Assembly: GCA_938003765.1 (NCBI GenBank)
Contig: CALKYE010000166.1
Location: forward strand, 1-64,000
DNA: 64,000 nt
Direction: 5' to 3'
Source: an uncultured Planctomycetia bacterium
GTDB taxonomy: Bacteria > Planctomycetota > UBA1135 > GCA-002686595
The position numbers and the translations under genes are program-made. The notes below the pieces were generated by a model. That model was not told where the DNA came from. It did no database searches and worked only from the letters and a program-made list of their open reading frames with translations. Shown here piece after piece: positions 37,626-46,891 of this stretch (position 1 is its first letter; each line of letters starts with the position of its first letter).

Positions 37626-38951
37626 ATGAACTCGACGGCAAGCGGGCGCCAGCCGGCGCCGCAGGAAGTCGCGCTGGTGATCGACGGCGCCGCGGAGCTG
37701 GCGACCAGCTCGGGACGAACGCCGCGGCGCGGCGCTGAGCTCGGCGCGATCGACGTGATCCGCGAGCCGCTCGTGGCGATCGACGCGGGACGCATCGTGG
37801 CCGTCGGTCCGCGCGCCGAGTTGCGCGCGCGCTACGTGGGTCGCGAGGAGCTCGACGCGCGCGGCGGGACCTTGATCCCAGGCTTCGTGGACGCCCACAC
37901 GCACCCCGTCTTCGTCACCACGCGCGAGGACGAGTTCGAACTGCGCACGAAGGGCGCGAGCTACGCGCAGATCGCCGCATCCGGCGGAGGAATCGTCTCG
38001 ACCACGCGCGGCGTGCGCGCTGCGAGCCAGAGCGAGCTCGAAACGCGGCTCGAACTCCACCTCGCCCGCTTTCTGGAACACGGCACGACGACGGTCGAAG
38101 CCAAGAGCGGCTACGGCCTCACCGTCGCGGACGAGCTCAAGTGCTTGCGCGCGATCGCGTCCGTCCGCCAGCGCAGCGCCCTCGACATCGCGCCGACCTT
38201 CCTCGGCGCGCACGACTACCCGCTCGAGCACCGGAGCGACAAACCGGTCTACGTCGCCGCCGTGCGAGACGCGATGTTGCCCGCCGTCGCCTCCGAGGGC
38301 CTCGCCGAGTACTGCGACGTCTTCACCGAGTCTATCGCGTTCTCGCTCGACGACTCGCGCTCGATCCTGGAGCGCGCGCGAGAGCTGGGGCTCGGACTGC
38401 GGCTGCACGTGGACCAGCTCACGCAGATGGGCGGCGCGGAGCTGGCCGCCGAGTTGGGCGCGGCGAGCGCCGACCACCTCGAACACGTCAGCGAGCGCGG
38501 GATCGAGCGCCTGCGCGACAGCGCGGTGGTCGCCGTGTTGTGCCCGCTGGTGCCGCTGTTCCTGCGCCAGGAGGTCGAGGCGCCCGGAAGGCGTTTGATC
38601 GACTCCGGTGTGGCGATTGCGCTCTCGACCGACTTCAACCCCGGAAGCTGCTACCTGCCGAGCATGCCGGAGGTCGCTTCGTGGGCGGCGCTGCGCTACC
38701 GCATGAGCGCGGCCGAGTGCTTGACCGCCGCGACGCTCAACGCGGCGTGCTCCCTCGGCCGCGGCGACGTGACGGGCACGCTCGAGGTCGGCAAGCGCGC
38801 GGACATCCTCGTTCTCGACACGCCGAACCACCGCCACCTGGTGTACGAGCTCGGCCGCAATCCGGTGGCCACCGTCGTCGCGGGCGGGCGCATCGTGCGC
38901 ACGCGGCACTACACTCCCGGCGCTCGCGACGACCGCTCCGTTCCGGCCTGA
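37626..38951 (+). CDS. hutI: Imidazolonepropionase
   Basis: A 441-residue metal-dependent amidohydrolase. The metal-binding H-x-H is His91/His93 in F-V-D-A-H-T-H-P. E-A-K-S-G-Y-G-L and L-H-V-D-Q-L-T are typical of HutI, and the late aspartate lies in S-T-D-F-N-P-G-S. It opens the ring of 4-imidazolone-5-propionate to give N-formimino-glutamate in histidine degradation. It is followed 21 nt later by the formiminotransferase gene, the next step of the tetrahydrofolate branch. Confidence 0.93.
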   Translation: MNSTASGRQPAPQEVALVIDGAAELATSSGRTPRRGAELGAIDVIREPLVAIDAGRIVAVGPRAELRARYVGREELDARGGTLIPGFVDAHTHPVFVTTREDEFELRTKGASYAQIAASGGGIVSTTRGVRAASQSELETRLELHLARFLEHGTTTVEAKSGYGLTVADELKCLRAIASVRQRSALDIAPTFLGAHDYPLEHRSDKPVYVAAVRDAMLPAVASEGLAEYCDVFTESIAFSLDDSRSILERARELGLGLRLHVDQLTQMGGAELAAELGAASADHLEHVSERGIERLRDSAVVAVLCPLVPLFLRQEVEAPGRRLIDSGVAIALSTDFNPGSCYLPSMPEVASWAALRYRMSAAECLTAATLNAACSLGRGDVTGTLEVGKRADILVLDTPNHRHLVYELGRNPVATVVAGGRIVRTRHYTPGARDDRSVPA

Positions 38952-38972
38952 CACCCCTGCTGCTCCCCAATC

Positions 38973-39869
38973 ATGCCCCTAGTCGAGTGCGTTCCGAACT
39001 TCAGCGAAGGCCGTCGCCCCCAGGTGCTCGAGAGCATCCTCGACGCGATTCGCGCCGTCCCCGGGGTGAAGCTGATCGACCACACCATGGACGCGAGCCA
39101 CAACCGCGCCGTGGTGACGATGGTCGGCGAGGGTGAAGCCGTCAGCGAGGCTGCCTTCCGCGCCATCGCTTCCGCGCGCGAGCTCATCGACCTCACGCAG
39201 CACCAGGGCGAGCACCCGCGCGTCGGCGCCACCGACGTCGTTCCGTTCGTGCCGCTGGCCGGCGCGACGATGGGCTACTGCGTGCGCCTGGCGCACCGCC
39301 TCGGCGAACGCGTCGGGCGCGAGCTCGCCATTCCGGTGTACTTCTACGAGCAGGCGGCGCTGCGGCCCGAGCGCCGGAACCTGCCCGACGTGCGCAACAT
39401 CGGCTTCGAGAAGCTGCGCGAAGCGATCGCCACGGATCCGTCGCGCGAGTCGGACGAGGGACCGCGACGCGCCCTGCATCCCACCGCGGGCGCCACCGTC
39501 ATCGGCGCGCGCTTCTTCCTGATCGCGTTCAACGTGAACCTCGCGACCGATCAGGTGCAGGTCGCCAAGGACATCGCCAAGCGCATCCGCGAGCGCGACG
39601 GCGGATTGCCCGGCATCAAGGCCATGGGCTTCTTCCTCGACGACCAGCGCCTGGCGCAGGTGAGCATGAACGTCTGCAACTTCCAGGCGACTGGACTCGT
39701 GCGCGTGTTCGAGGAGATCGAGAAGCTGGCCGCCGAGCGCGGCGTCCAGATCCACGAGAGCGAGTTGGTCGGGCTCGCGCCGCGCGAAGCGCTGCCCGAG
39801 GGAGCGGCTCAACGCATTCGCTTGCGGGGATTCGATGCGACGAAGCAGATCATCGAAGCGCTGCTGTGA
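38973..39869 (+). CDS. ftcD: Glutamate formimidoyltransferase
   Basis: A 298-residue protein equal to the transferase half of FTCD: L-V-E-C-V-P-N-F-S-E-G at the N-terminus, and H-P-R-V-G-A-T-D-V-V-P-F. It moves the formimino group of N-formimino-glutamate to tetrahydrofolate, ending histidine degradation at glutamate. The cyclodeaminase domain is absent here and must be encoded elsewhere if present. Its last 35 nt overlap the next gene in another frame. Confidence 0.92.
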   Translation: MPLVECVPNFSEGRRPQVLESILDAIRAVPGVKLIDHTMDASHNRAVVTMVGEGEAVSEAAFRAIASARELIDLTQHQGEHPRVGATDVVPFVPLAGATMGYCVRLAHRLGERVGRELAIPVYFYEQAALRPERRNLPDVRNIGFEKLREAIATDPSRESDEGPRRALHPTAGATVIGARFFLIAFNVNLATDQVQVAKDIAKRIRERDGGLPGIKAMGFFLDDQRLAQVSMNVCNFQATGLVRVFEEIEKLAAERGVQIHESELVGLAPREALPEGAAQRIRLRGFDATKQIIEALL

Positions 39870-41448
39870 GTTCGCGCGCGCGGCCGTCGCGCTGTGCGCG
39901 CTGGGCGCCGTTGCGCTGAGCCAGAGCGGCGCGGCGAGCGAGCCGCAGCGGGAGCTCCGCTCACGCGCGCGCTTGGACGAGCACCGCGCTGTGCTGCAGG
40001 GCGAACGCACGCTGCAGTTCCTCGAACGACTCGCGCACGCCGACGAGGCGGCCGCCGCCGCCATCGTCGAGCGCCTCGAGTCGGCGCGGCCGTCGGGCGC
40101 CTCGGCGCACTGGTCTCCGTCGTTGGATCTCCTGCGTCGCGCTGAGGGAGTGATCGATCCGGCGGTCGATGGCGCGGATCCGGCCTGGGAGTCGATCGAT
40201 CGGCTCGCGGGCGCGCTCGATCTGGTCGTGGTCCCCGGGGCCTTCGAAATCATCGACGGCGCGATGACCGAGCCGATCACCGTGCACGTGAGCCGCGCCT
40301 GGGGCGCGGACGCGTTCGAGTCGGAGTTGACGCTCGAGTGGGTCGACGCTGCTGGTCAGCGCACGCAGGCTCGGCGCGAGCCCGTCGCCGCCGCAGCGAT
40401 CGGCCCGCGCGCGTTCCAGATGTACCTGCGGGCGCCGGCGACGAGTTCGGGGCGTTGCTTCCTGATCGGGCAGCTCGCGCGCCGTCCGAGCGGCCGCTTC
40501 GCCGCGCGACTTCCCGCGGTGCGCGTCGACGCGATCGAGAACCTTCGCGAGCGCCTGGATGCACTGCGCGCGCGCGAACGCATCGAGCAGCCGGGCTACC
40601 GTCGTCTCGAGGAGTTGCTCAGTCGCCTGCTCGTCGCCGGTCTGCGCGGATCGACCGCGCTGGGCGGCGGCGACATGCTGCTCGCGCTCGAACGCTGGAC
40701 GCCGGATGGACCGCCGCGCGGTCTGCTCGTCCCGCTCGAGCTGAGCTACCAGGACGAGCGCGGCAGTGAGCACTGGCTGTGGAGCTACAGCCCCGAGCGC
40801 GAGCCGGAGCGCGCGATCGCGTTCCTCGCCCACTCGGCGGAAACGGCGGAGCAGGTGCTCGCGGGCGAACTCGGCGCGGCGTGGATGGACTTCGCGGAGC
40901 GCACGGGGACACAACTGTTCGCGACGCGGCTCCCGCGCGCGCCGGCGCAGGCCGCGCTCGGCTTGCAGCGCTTGCGCGAGTGGACGGGGGCGCTCGAGCT
41001 GATCGTCGTCGCGCGCGGCGACGCGCTCGCGGCCCTGAGTCCGAGCGCCAGCGGCGACGCAGGTCCGATGTGCGACGCGTGGGTGGCGCTGACCTCGATC
41101 CCGGCCGCGAGCTGCGATGTGGTTCGCTCCGAGCGTCCCGGGTTGCTCATCGCGCCGGGGCCCGCGCCCAGCTTGCCAGCGAGCGACTCGCTCTCCGCGA
41201 CGCCGCGCGTCGACGCTCACGCGCTCCGTCGCGCGGTTCGCAGTCAGCTCACGTCGAGTCGGGCCCGAACGCTCGACTGGATGCGACCGCTGGCGCTCGC
41301 CGTCGCGGTCGAAGCTCTGCTTCAACAGACGGCCAGTGCGCAGGCGCACGTCGAATGGGTCGAGGGCCCGCGGCTGTGGTTCGTCGGTGAGCCCGGCCTG
41401 CGCGCGCGCGTCGAGGGGTGGCTCGAGCGTCGGGCGCAGTCGCGCTGA
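39835..41448 (+). CDS. Unknown secreted or envelope protein, 537 residues
   Basis: The N-terminus (basic, then A-R-A-A-V-A-L-C-A-L-G-A-V-A-L) is a likely signal peptide. The body is Ala/Arg/Glu-rich with alternating helices and strands and no domain I recognise. The start overlaps ftcD by 35 nt; a later start is possible but would remove the signal. The stop overlaps the next start (TGATG), so the two proteins are probably made together and may form a pair. Confidence 0.6.
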   Translation: MRRSRSSKRCCEFARAAVALCALGAVALSQSGAASEPQRELRSRARLDEHRAVLQGERTLQFLERLAHADEAAAAAIVERLESARPSGASAHWSPSLDLLRRAEGVIDPAVDGADPAWESIDRLAGALDLVVVPGAFEIIDGAMTEPITVHVSRAWGADAFESELTLEWVDAAGQRTQARREPVAAAAIGPRAFQMYLRAPATSSGRCFLIGQLARRPSGRFAARLPAVRVDAIENLRERLDALRARERIEQPGYRRLEELLSRLLVAGLRGSTALGGGDMLLALERWTPDGPPRGLLVPLELSYQDERGSEHWLWSYSPEREPERAIAFLAHSAETAEQVLAGELGAAWMDFAERTGTQLFATRLPRAPAQAALGLQRLREWTGALELIVVARGDALAALSPSASGDAGPMCDAWVALTSIPAASCDVVRSERPGLLIAPGPAPSLPASDSLSATPRVDAHALRRAVRSQLTSSRARTLDWMRPLALAVAVEALLQQTASAQAHVEWVEGPRLWFVGEPGLRARVEGWLERRAQSR

Positions 41449-43097
41449 TGGCCACCGAGCGAGCGCGCGGTCGCTTGACCGCTGCAGTGTTCGTCGTCGC
41501 GCTGCTGGTGACGGTCGCGCTCGGTCTCGCTCGCCGGAGCGATCCGGCTCGCGCACGTTGGAGCGAGACCACTTGGGGAGCGCTCGACCCCGACGCGGAC
41601 TATCGCCGTCGCCTGCTCACGCTCGCGCTCGCCCAGATCGACTCGCACTCCGTGGAGCTCGACGAGTTCGTCGGCGGCGGAGTGGGCGCGCGCGCGGTGG
41701 GGCCGTTCAGGGCGTTGGAGTGGTCCGCTCACTCGGTGCAGCGTGCGGCCTCGGCCCCGCGCGCGCACGACGAGTCGGAGCTCGACGAGGCCGAGGCGCG
41801 CTTCGCGAGCGCGCTCGAAGTGTGTTCCATCGTGGCGTCGCTCGCAGCGGCGGCGCTTGTCGTCGCAGCATCGCGCGGGACCGCGGCGCCGGTGGATCTG
41901 CGCTGCGCGGGCGCGGCGCTCCTCGCTGCCGGAGTCGTAGCCCTCTCGCCGCTGGCGGTCGCTCGCGAGCAGCGCGAGGCGCTCACCTTGGACGCGTGCC
42001 AAACCATGCTCGCGCTGCTGCAGTACGCGGCGCTGGGCTTCGGCGTGCGCGGGCGCGAGCGCATCGACGCGGGACTCGGAGCATTGAGCGGTGGCGCGCT
42101 GGGCGGTGTCGCGCTCGCGCTCGGCGCGCAAGCGTGGCCCACACTCGCCGCGTGCGCGCTCGTTTGGATCGGCCTGGCCGCGCGCCGTCCGCGCGACGGC
42201 GATCGACGGCGAGCGTGGGGCGTGCTCCTGGTCGCGTTGAGCGCCGTGTGCGCCTTCGTCGCATGCCGTGGCGCGCTCGATGCGGGAGATCTGGCGCCGA
42301 GCTGGACCGCGCTCTCGCTGGCGGAATGCACGCGCGATCCCCTGAGATGGGCGTTGCTGGCCGCATCGCTGCTCTGCGCGTGGAGCCTGGGAACGCAGCG
42401 CCCTCGCACGGCATCGATGACGGCTCTCGTGGCATCGCTGCTCGTCGCCGCTCCTTGCGCCTTCTTGGATGAGCGCTTCCTCGCCGTGAATCACGCAGCG
42501 CTGGCGCTCGGTTCTGGACTGGCGCTGCTGCGCGGATCCGCCGCCTCGCGCAACGCGTTGGTCTCGTGCGTCGCGTTGCTCGCTCTCGCGCTGTGGCCAG
42601 CGGACTCGAGCGCGCGACTGACGCCTGCGCTGGAGGAGCGTCGCGGGCTGCACGAGACGCTCGCGGAGCTTCGCCAGCGCGATGCAGCGCCCGGCGCGTT
42701 CAACCATCCGGGGGCGGCGGTCGATTGGCGTGTCGCGAGCGCGCCTCGACTCGCTGGACCGATCGCGCACCGCGCGCGCAGGCCCGTGCTCGCCGTCGAG
42801 TTCGATGGCCGCGCGAGCGCTGCGGCTCCGGCGCTCGACGACGCGCTCGCCCTCGCGGACCTCGCGGAGTTTCAACGGTTCGCAGAGCTCAACGGCGTGC
42901 GCTACGTGCTGGTGTGTCGCGCGATGGTGCTCGATCGAATGGAACGCGGCGCGCAGCGCGACGCGCAGATGCTCGCGCGCTGGCTCGACGTGGAAACCGA
43001 GCGGGACGGCTGGAGCCTCGTCCATCACGTCGGCCGCTGGCGTGCGCGCGACGACGCGTCGGAACTCGCCCACGTCGCACTCTGGCAGCGCCGATGA
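41448..43097 (+). CDS. Polytopic membrane protein, possibly GT-C/STT3-like
   Basis: A 549-residue protein with an N-terminal transmembrane segment, a large extracytoplasmic loop, about eight further hydrophobic segments and a soluble C-terminal domain. The first loop has D-P-D-A-D-Y-R-R-R, reminiscent of the acidic loop of STT3/PglB oligosaccharyltransferases, and the C-terminus has V-R-Y-V-L-V. No W-W-D-Y-G motif is visible, so STT3 function is not supported by sequence. The ATG overlaps the previous stop (TGATG). Confidence 0.58.
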   Translation: MATERARGRLTAAVFVVALLVTVALGLARRSDPARARWSETTWGALDPDADYRRRLLTLALAQIDSHSVELDEFVGGGVGARAVGPFRALEWSAHSVQRAASAPRAHDESELDEAEARFASALEVCSIVASLAAAALVVAASRGTAAPVDLRCAGAALLAAGVVALSPLAVAREQREALTLDACQTMLALLQYAALGFGVRGRERIDAGLGALSGGALGGVALALGAQAWPTLAACALVWIGLAARRPRDGDRRRAWGVLLVALSAVCAFVACRGALDAGDLAPSWTALSLAECTRDPLRWALLAASLLCAWSLGTQRPRTASMTALVASLLVAAPCAFLDERFLAVNHAALALGSGLALLRGSAASRNALVSCVALLALALWPADSSARLTPALEERRGLHETLAELRQRDAAPGAFNHPGAAVDWRVASAPRLAGPIAHRARRPVLAVEFDGRASAAAPALDDALALADLAEFQRFAELNGVRYVLVCRAMVLDRMERGAQRDAQMLARWLDVETERDGWSLVHHVGRWRARDDASELAHVALWQRR

Positions 43098-43119
43098 GCC
43101 CGCGCGGCCCGCGTGACGC

Positions 43120-43125
43120 TATTCT
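43120..43125 (+). promoter_or_regulatory. TATTCT, -10-like box before the GH38-like gene
   Basis: TATTCT ends 15 nt before the ATG at 43141, without a Shine-Dalgarno sequence. It suggests a separate short-leader transcript for this gene. Confidence 0.38.
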
Positions 43126-43140
43126 CTGCGGCCCTTCGCG

Positions 43141-45648
43141 ATGACCGGGCCGCTCCATTACTGCTTCGCCTACCACGCTCACTGGGTGGGGGAGCAGGCG
43201 CTGCATGTCGAAGACGCTTTCGCGGCGTCGATCCGCGCGCTGCTGACGTGGCAGGCCGCGTCCGGCGCGCGCGGAGCGTTGAGCTGCGACGCTGCGGGAC
43301 TCGAGCACCTGGCCGCGCGCGCGCCCGAATTGCTCGCCGAGCTGAGGCTCGCCATGGCGGAGAAGCGCCTGGAGTGGGTCGGTGCGAGCTACGCGCAGCC
43401 GTGTGGCCTGCTGCACGGCGGAGAGTCGAACATTCGACAGCTTCAGCTGAGTCTCGGCGTCTCGCGCCGCTTGCTCGGCGTGCGACCGGCGTTGGCCTGG
43501 GAGAGTTCGTTCACCTTCCAGCCGCAGGCGCCGCAGCTCCTTGTGTCGAGCGGATTCGCCGCGGTCGGGCTGTTCCACGCCTGGTCCGCGCGTTCGCCGC
43601 ACACGCCGGTCGAGTCGGCGCCGACGCTCGGCTGGGTCGGACTCGACGGCGGTGAGATCGCAGCGCTCGCGCACACGGCGCTGTGTGTTCAGGGCGGGCT
43701 CGACGAGCTGCGCGCCGCCATCGCGGCCTCCGACTCGACCGCGGGCGTCGGCGTGATCTTGCAGTGGCTCGACGCCTCGGCGTTCGAGGTCGTCGATCCG
43801 CAGGCGCACGGTGGAGCGGTGCGAGCCGCGCTCGCTGAAGCGCCCGCCGATGCGAGCTTGCTGCCGAGTGAACTCGTGTCGCGACTCCGCTCGCAGAGCG
43901 GCGGCGAACCGCGGCGGCGCATCGAACTCGACGAGACCTTCGTCGGCCTCGCGCTCGGCAAGAACGGCGACTACATGCCCCGCTTCAGTCGATCGGCGGA
44001 GGAGCAGGTGCTCGCCGCCGAGGGGCTGAGCGCGCTCGCGAGCATGTTCGGACGTCCCTACGCGTCAGGCGGCGTGTACCCGGCGTGGGAGCTGGACGAG
44101 GCGTGGCGCGAGCTGTGCGTCGGTCAGCACCACATCGTGCACGAACGTGAAGGCGCGTGCGGCGCGGTGGGAGAGCGCGCGTTCGAGCGGGCCATCGCCA
44201 CCTCGAGCGAAGTGTTCCAGCGCACGCTCGAGCACCTGGGGCGACGCGTCGATGGACTCGAGGGCACGAGCATCGTCTACAACCCGCTGGGTTGGACGCG
44301 CGACGTGCAACTCGAGAGCGGCGTGGTGCGCTCGGTGCCGGCGTTCGGCTACAAGGTCGTCGATCCGTACGACGGTCTCGAAGAGCCGCGCCTGGGCCGC
44401 ATCCAGATGGAGCTCGGTGAGGAGGAGCTGATCCTCCGGCGCGGCGCGTTCGCGGTTCACATCGACCGTCGTCGCGGCGTCGTCACGCAGCTCTTCTCGC
44501 GCGAATTCCCCGAAGGCGCGCTGCACAAGTCGCGGCCCGTGGGACAGCTCGAGATGCGCCGCAGTCGGTCGCTCGAGCGCTTCGAGACGGTTCACCTCTC
44601 GAACGAGTCCAGCGAGAGCGCCGAGTTCGCCGAGTTCGCGTTCCTGCGCGAAGGTCGCGGCGGCAGCCGGATCCGAGTGGTCTATTCGATCTCCACCTTG
44701 CACGACGCGCTGTGGGTGCGCTTCCAGGGCGAGAACCTGGCGCGACCGGATGCGGGAGTCGCCGCTGCGCTGACCGCGCCGATCGCCGCCGCGTTCCGGC
44801 CGACTCGCATCGTGCGCGACGCGCCTTACGGCGTGTGCGACACCGATGCGGAACGCAACTTCGTTCTGCGCCAACCGCTCGAGGACGACGCGAACTCGGT
44901 GCGGCTGGAGACGCTCACGCGGCCTTTCACCGCGCACAGCTTCGTGGACCTGCTCGCCGACGACGCAGCAAGTCGCGGCCTGCTGGTGGTTCACGATGGC
45001 AGTCAAGGATGGTCGCGCGATCAGCACGGCGTGCGTGTGACGCTCAACGCGCGCGACGCGTGGGACGGCGAGCACTTCGACAACGTGTTCGACGCCGAGC
45101 TGTGGCTCGTGCCGCACGGCTCGATGACCAACAGTGACCGCGTGCGCTTGTCGATGGAGTGCAACCTGGGTTCGCCGCGGTTCGAGGCCAGCGCGGCGGT
45201 GCTGGGCGGGGGCGATCTGCCGCCGACGCTCGGCGCCGCGAGCCTCGACGCCACCGGCGTGCTGATGACCGCGCTGCGACGCCAGGTCGACGTCGACGAA
45301 TTGGCGCCGGAGGCTGAGCTGTGGCGCGCCGCCCAAGCGCCGTTCGTCGTGCGTCTGGTGGAGTTCGACGGCAAAGCCAGCGAAGCCATCCTCCGCTTGC
45401 CGGGTCCGATCGCGCGCGCGGCGAAGACCGACTTGTGCGGAAGGGTGCTCTCGCCGCTGGTTCCGCGCGCAGCCGCGCCGCCGTTCGGGCCGAGTCAACT
45501 GCCTTGGAGCGCGCTGGTCGTGCCGATGCGTCCGTACGAGATCGCGACCGTGATGGTCGAACTCGAGTTCGGCCGCCCCGCGCCGGGCGGAGGCGACGCC
45601 CTGCTCGCGCGATCGGGCGCGCAACGTCGAGCGCACTACGGCTTCTGA
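43141..45648 (+). CDS. GH38-like (alpha-mannosidase-type) protein with altered active site
   Basis: An 835-residue protein with the layout of family 38 glycoside hydrolases: an N-terminal barrel, helical middle and C-terminal beta domains. The usual H-x-H-x-D metal motif appears as H12-A-H14-W-V. The nucleophile segment, usually V-E-P-D-C-N followed by S-G-E-S, reads A-Q-P-C-G-L then G-G-E-S, which puts Cys88 where Asp is expected. The zinc-histidine segment Q-H-H-I is present without the following Asp. No signal peptide is visible. It may act on unusual glycans, or be a binding protein that lost hydrolysis. Its end overlaps the convergent transporter gene by 13 nt. Confidence 0.72.
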   Translation: MTGPLHYCFAYHAHWVGEQALHVEDAFAASIRALLTWQAASGARGALSCDAAGLEHLAARAPELLAELRLAMAEKRLEWVGASYAQPCGLLHGGESNIRQLQLSLGVSRRLLGVRPALAWESSFTFQPQAPQLLVSSGFAAVGLFHAWSARSPHTPVESAPTLGWVGLDGGEIAALAHTALCVQGGLDELRAAIAASDSTAGVGVILQWLDASAFEVVDPQAHGGAVRAALAEAPADASLLPSELVSRLRSQSGGEPRRRIELDETFVGLALGKNGDYMPRFSRSAEEQVLAAEGLSALASMFGRPYASGGVYPAWELDEAWRELCVGQHHIVHEREGACGAVGERAFERAIATSSEVFQRTLEHLGRRVDGLEGTSIVYNPLGWTRDVQLESGVVRSVPAFGYKVVDPYDGLEEPRLGRIQMELGEEELILRRGAFAVHIDRRRGVVTQLFSREFPEGALHKSRPVGQLEMRRSRSLERFETVHLSNESSESAEFAEFAFLREGRGGSRIRVVYSISTLHDALWVRFQGENLARPDAGVAAALTAPIAAAFRPTRIVRDAPYGVCDTDAERNFVLRQPLEDDANSVRLETLTRPFTAHSFVDLLADDAASRGLLVVHDGSQGWSRDQHGVRVTLNARDAWDGEHFDNVFDAELWLVPHGSMTNSDRVRLSMECNLGSPRFEASAAVLGGGDLPPTLGAASLDATGVLMTALRRQVDVDELAPEAELWRAAQAPFVVRLVEFDGKASEAILRLPGPIARAAKTDLCGRVLSPLVPRAAAPPFGPSQLPWSALVVPMRPYEIATVMVELEFGRPAPGGGDALLARSGAQRRAHYGF

Positions 45649-46565
45649 GCCGCGGGCGCTGCCGGCGCCGGGTTGCGAACGACGAGCACGATGCCCGCGA
45701 GGATCGCCGCGGCGCCGCCGGCGATGCTCCAGCTCATGCGCTCGTCGCCGAGCGTCGCGCCCAAGGTCAACGCAATCGCCGGCGTCACGTACGCGATCAG
45801 ACTGAGGCGACTGGAACGCACGTACCGCAGCAGCCAGTAGTAGAGCCCGAACGTGAACACGGTGCCCATCAGCGCGAGGTACAGCACCGAGCCGATCGCG
45901 GCGGGCGTCCAGCGCGGAGTGGCGTCGGACTCCGTGAGCGCGGCGACCAGCGTGAGCAACGCGGCGCCGACCAGCATCGCATTGCGATTCAGGGCGAGCG
46001 AGCTGACCTTGGCCCCGTGACGCTTGACGAGCGTGTTGCCCACGACGGACGAGATCGGGCTGAGCAGCAACACCGCCGCCGCGGGCGCCGCCTCGGGACC
46101 GAGCGCGCGCAGGTCCGTGGCGAACAGCACCGCGAGACCGACCAGGCCGAGCGCGAAGCCTGACCACTGGCGCTGCGCCAGGCGCTCTCCCGGCAGGAAC
46201 AGGTGTCCGACCGCGGCGCTCAACATCGGGAACACGCCCCACAGCAGACTGGTGAGCCCGGAGGGGAGCAGCGCCGCGGTGCGGTAGACGATGGCGTACG
46301 AGACGCCGAAGTTCAGCGCGCCGAGAGAAAGCCACAACCACGTCGGCGGAGCGTCTCCGCCCTCGCGACGACCGATGGTGCGGACGAGGACGCCCATCAC
46401 CGCGCCCGCGATCCAGAACCGCGCGGCGCCCGAGGTCTGGGGAGGCAGGTCGCGCAGGCCGCCCTTGATCACGAGCCACGTGCTGCCCCACACAAGGCAC
46501 AGGGCTGCGATCGCGAGCGTCGCGACGCGCGAGCTGGGCGCCAGGGAATTCGAGTTCGTCTGCAC
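45636..46565 (-). CDS. EamA-family (DMT superfamily) membrane transporter
   Basis: A 309-residue protein with ten predicted transmembrane segments in two EamA repeats. The first begins C-L-V-W-G-S-T-W-L-V-I-K; the second half contains A-Y-V-T-P-A-I-A-L. Relatives export metabolites, amino acids or drugs, but the substrate cannot be predicted. The start is a GTG at 46565. The C-terminus overlaps the GH38-like gene tail to tail. Confidence 0.88.
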   Translation of the reverse strand: MQTNSNSLAPSSRVATLAIAALCLVWGSTWLVIKGGLRDLPPQTSGAARFWIAGAVMGVLVRTIGRREGGDAPPTWLWLSLGALNFGVSYAIVYRTAALLPSGLTSLLWGVFPMLSAAVGHLFLPGERLAQRQWSGFALGLVGLAVLFATDLRALGPEAAPAAAVLLLSPISSVVGNTLVKRHGAKVSSLALNRNAMLVGAALLTLVAALTESDATPRWTPAAIGSVLYLALMGTVFTFGLYYWLLRYVRSSRLSLIAYVTPAIALTLGATLGDERMSWSIAGGAAAILAGIVLVVRNPAPAAPAAQKP

Positions 46566-46891
46566 GCCGACATCTTCACATCGCCGGGGCGCGCGACGAG
46601 CACCTGCTGACGGGAACGAGCGATCGCAAACGACCGCCTGAGCTCGAACTGGGCAGCAGTCGAAGACTGCGGCCTTCCATCGACTCGCGAGGCGCCGGCC
46701 TCCTTAGCCGACCCCGACTGTGACGCCGTGGCGTCTTCTCCAGTCCTCGTTCGAGCGCGCCCGGTCCCTCCAATGAACAACGGGCCCGTGCAGCACAAAT
46801 GCTGCACGGGCCCCTCCACACAGGCATCGGCGCGCAAGCCCCTGCGCGCATGACGCCCCCTCTCGTCGTCGCCGGCGGGATGCGGCGCTGT
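46566..46891. other. Non-coding interval with a strong stem-loop
   Basis: About 326 nt between the transporter start and the end of the small secreted protein gene, both on the minus strand. Frames here look like shadows. The only clear element is the stem-loop at 46782-46813. Confidence 0.5.
46782..46813 (-). terminator. Perfect 14-bp stem-loop after the small secreted protein gene
   Basis: Arms GGGCCCGTGCAGCA and TGCTGCACGGGCCC are perfectly complementary, with the 4-nt loop CAAA. It lies 79 nt past the stop of the secreted-protein gene. On the minus strand the stem is followed by GTTGTTCATT, a loose T-rich tail, so it likely terminates that gene. Confidence 0.65.
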
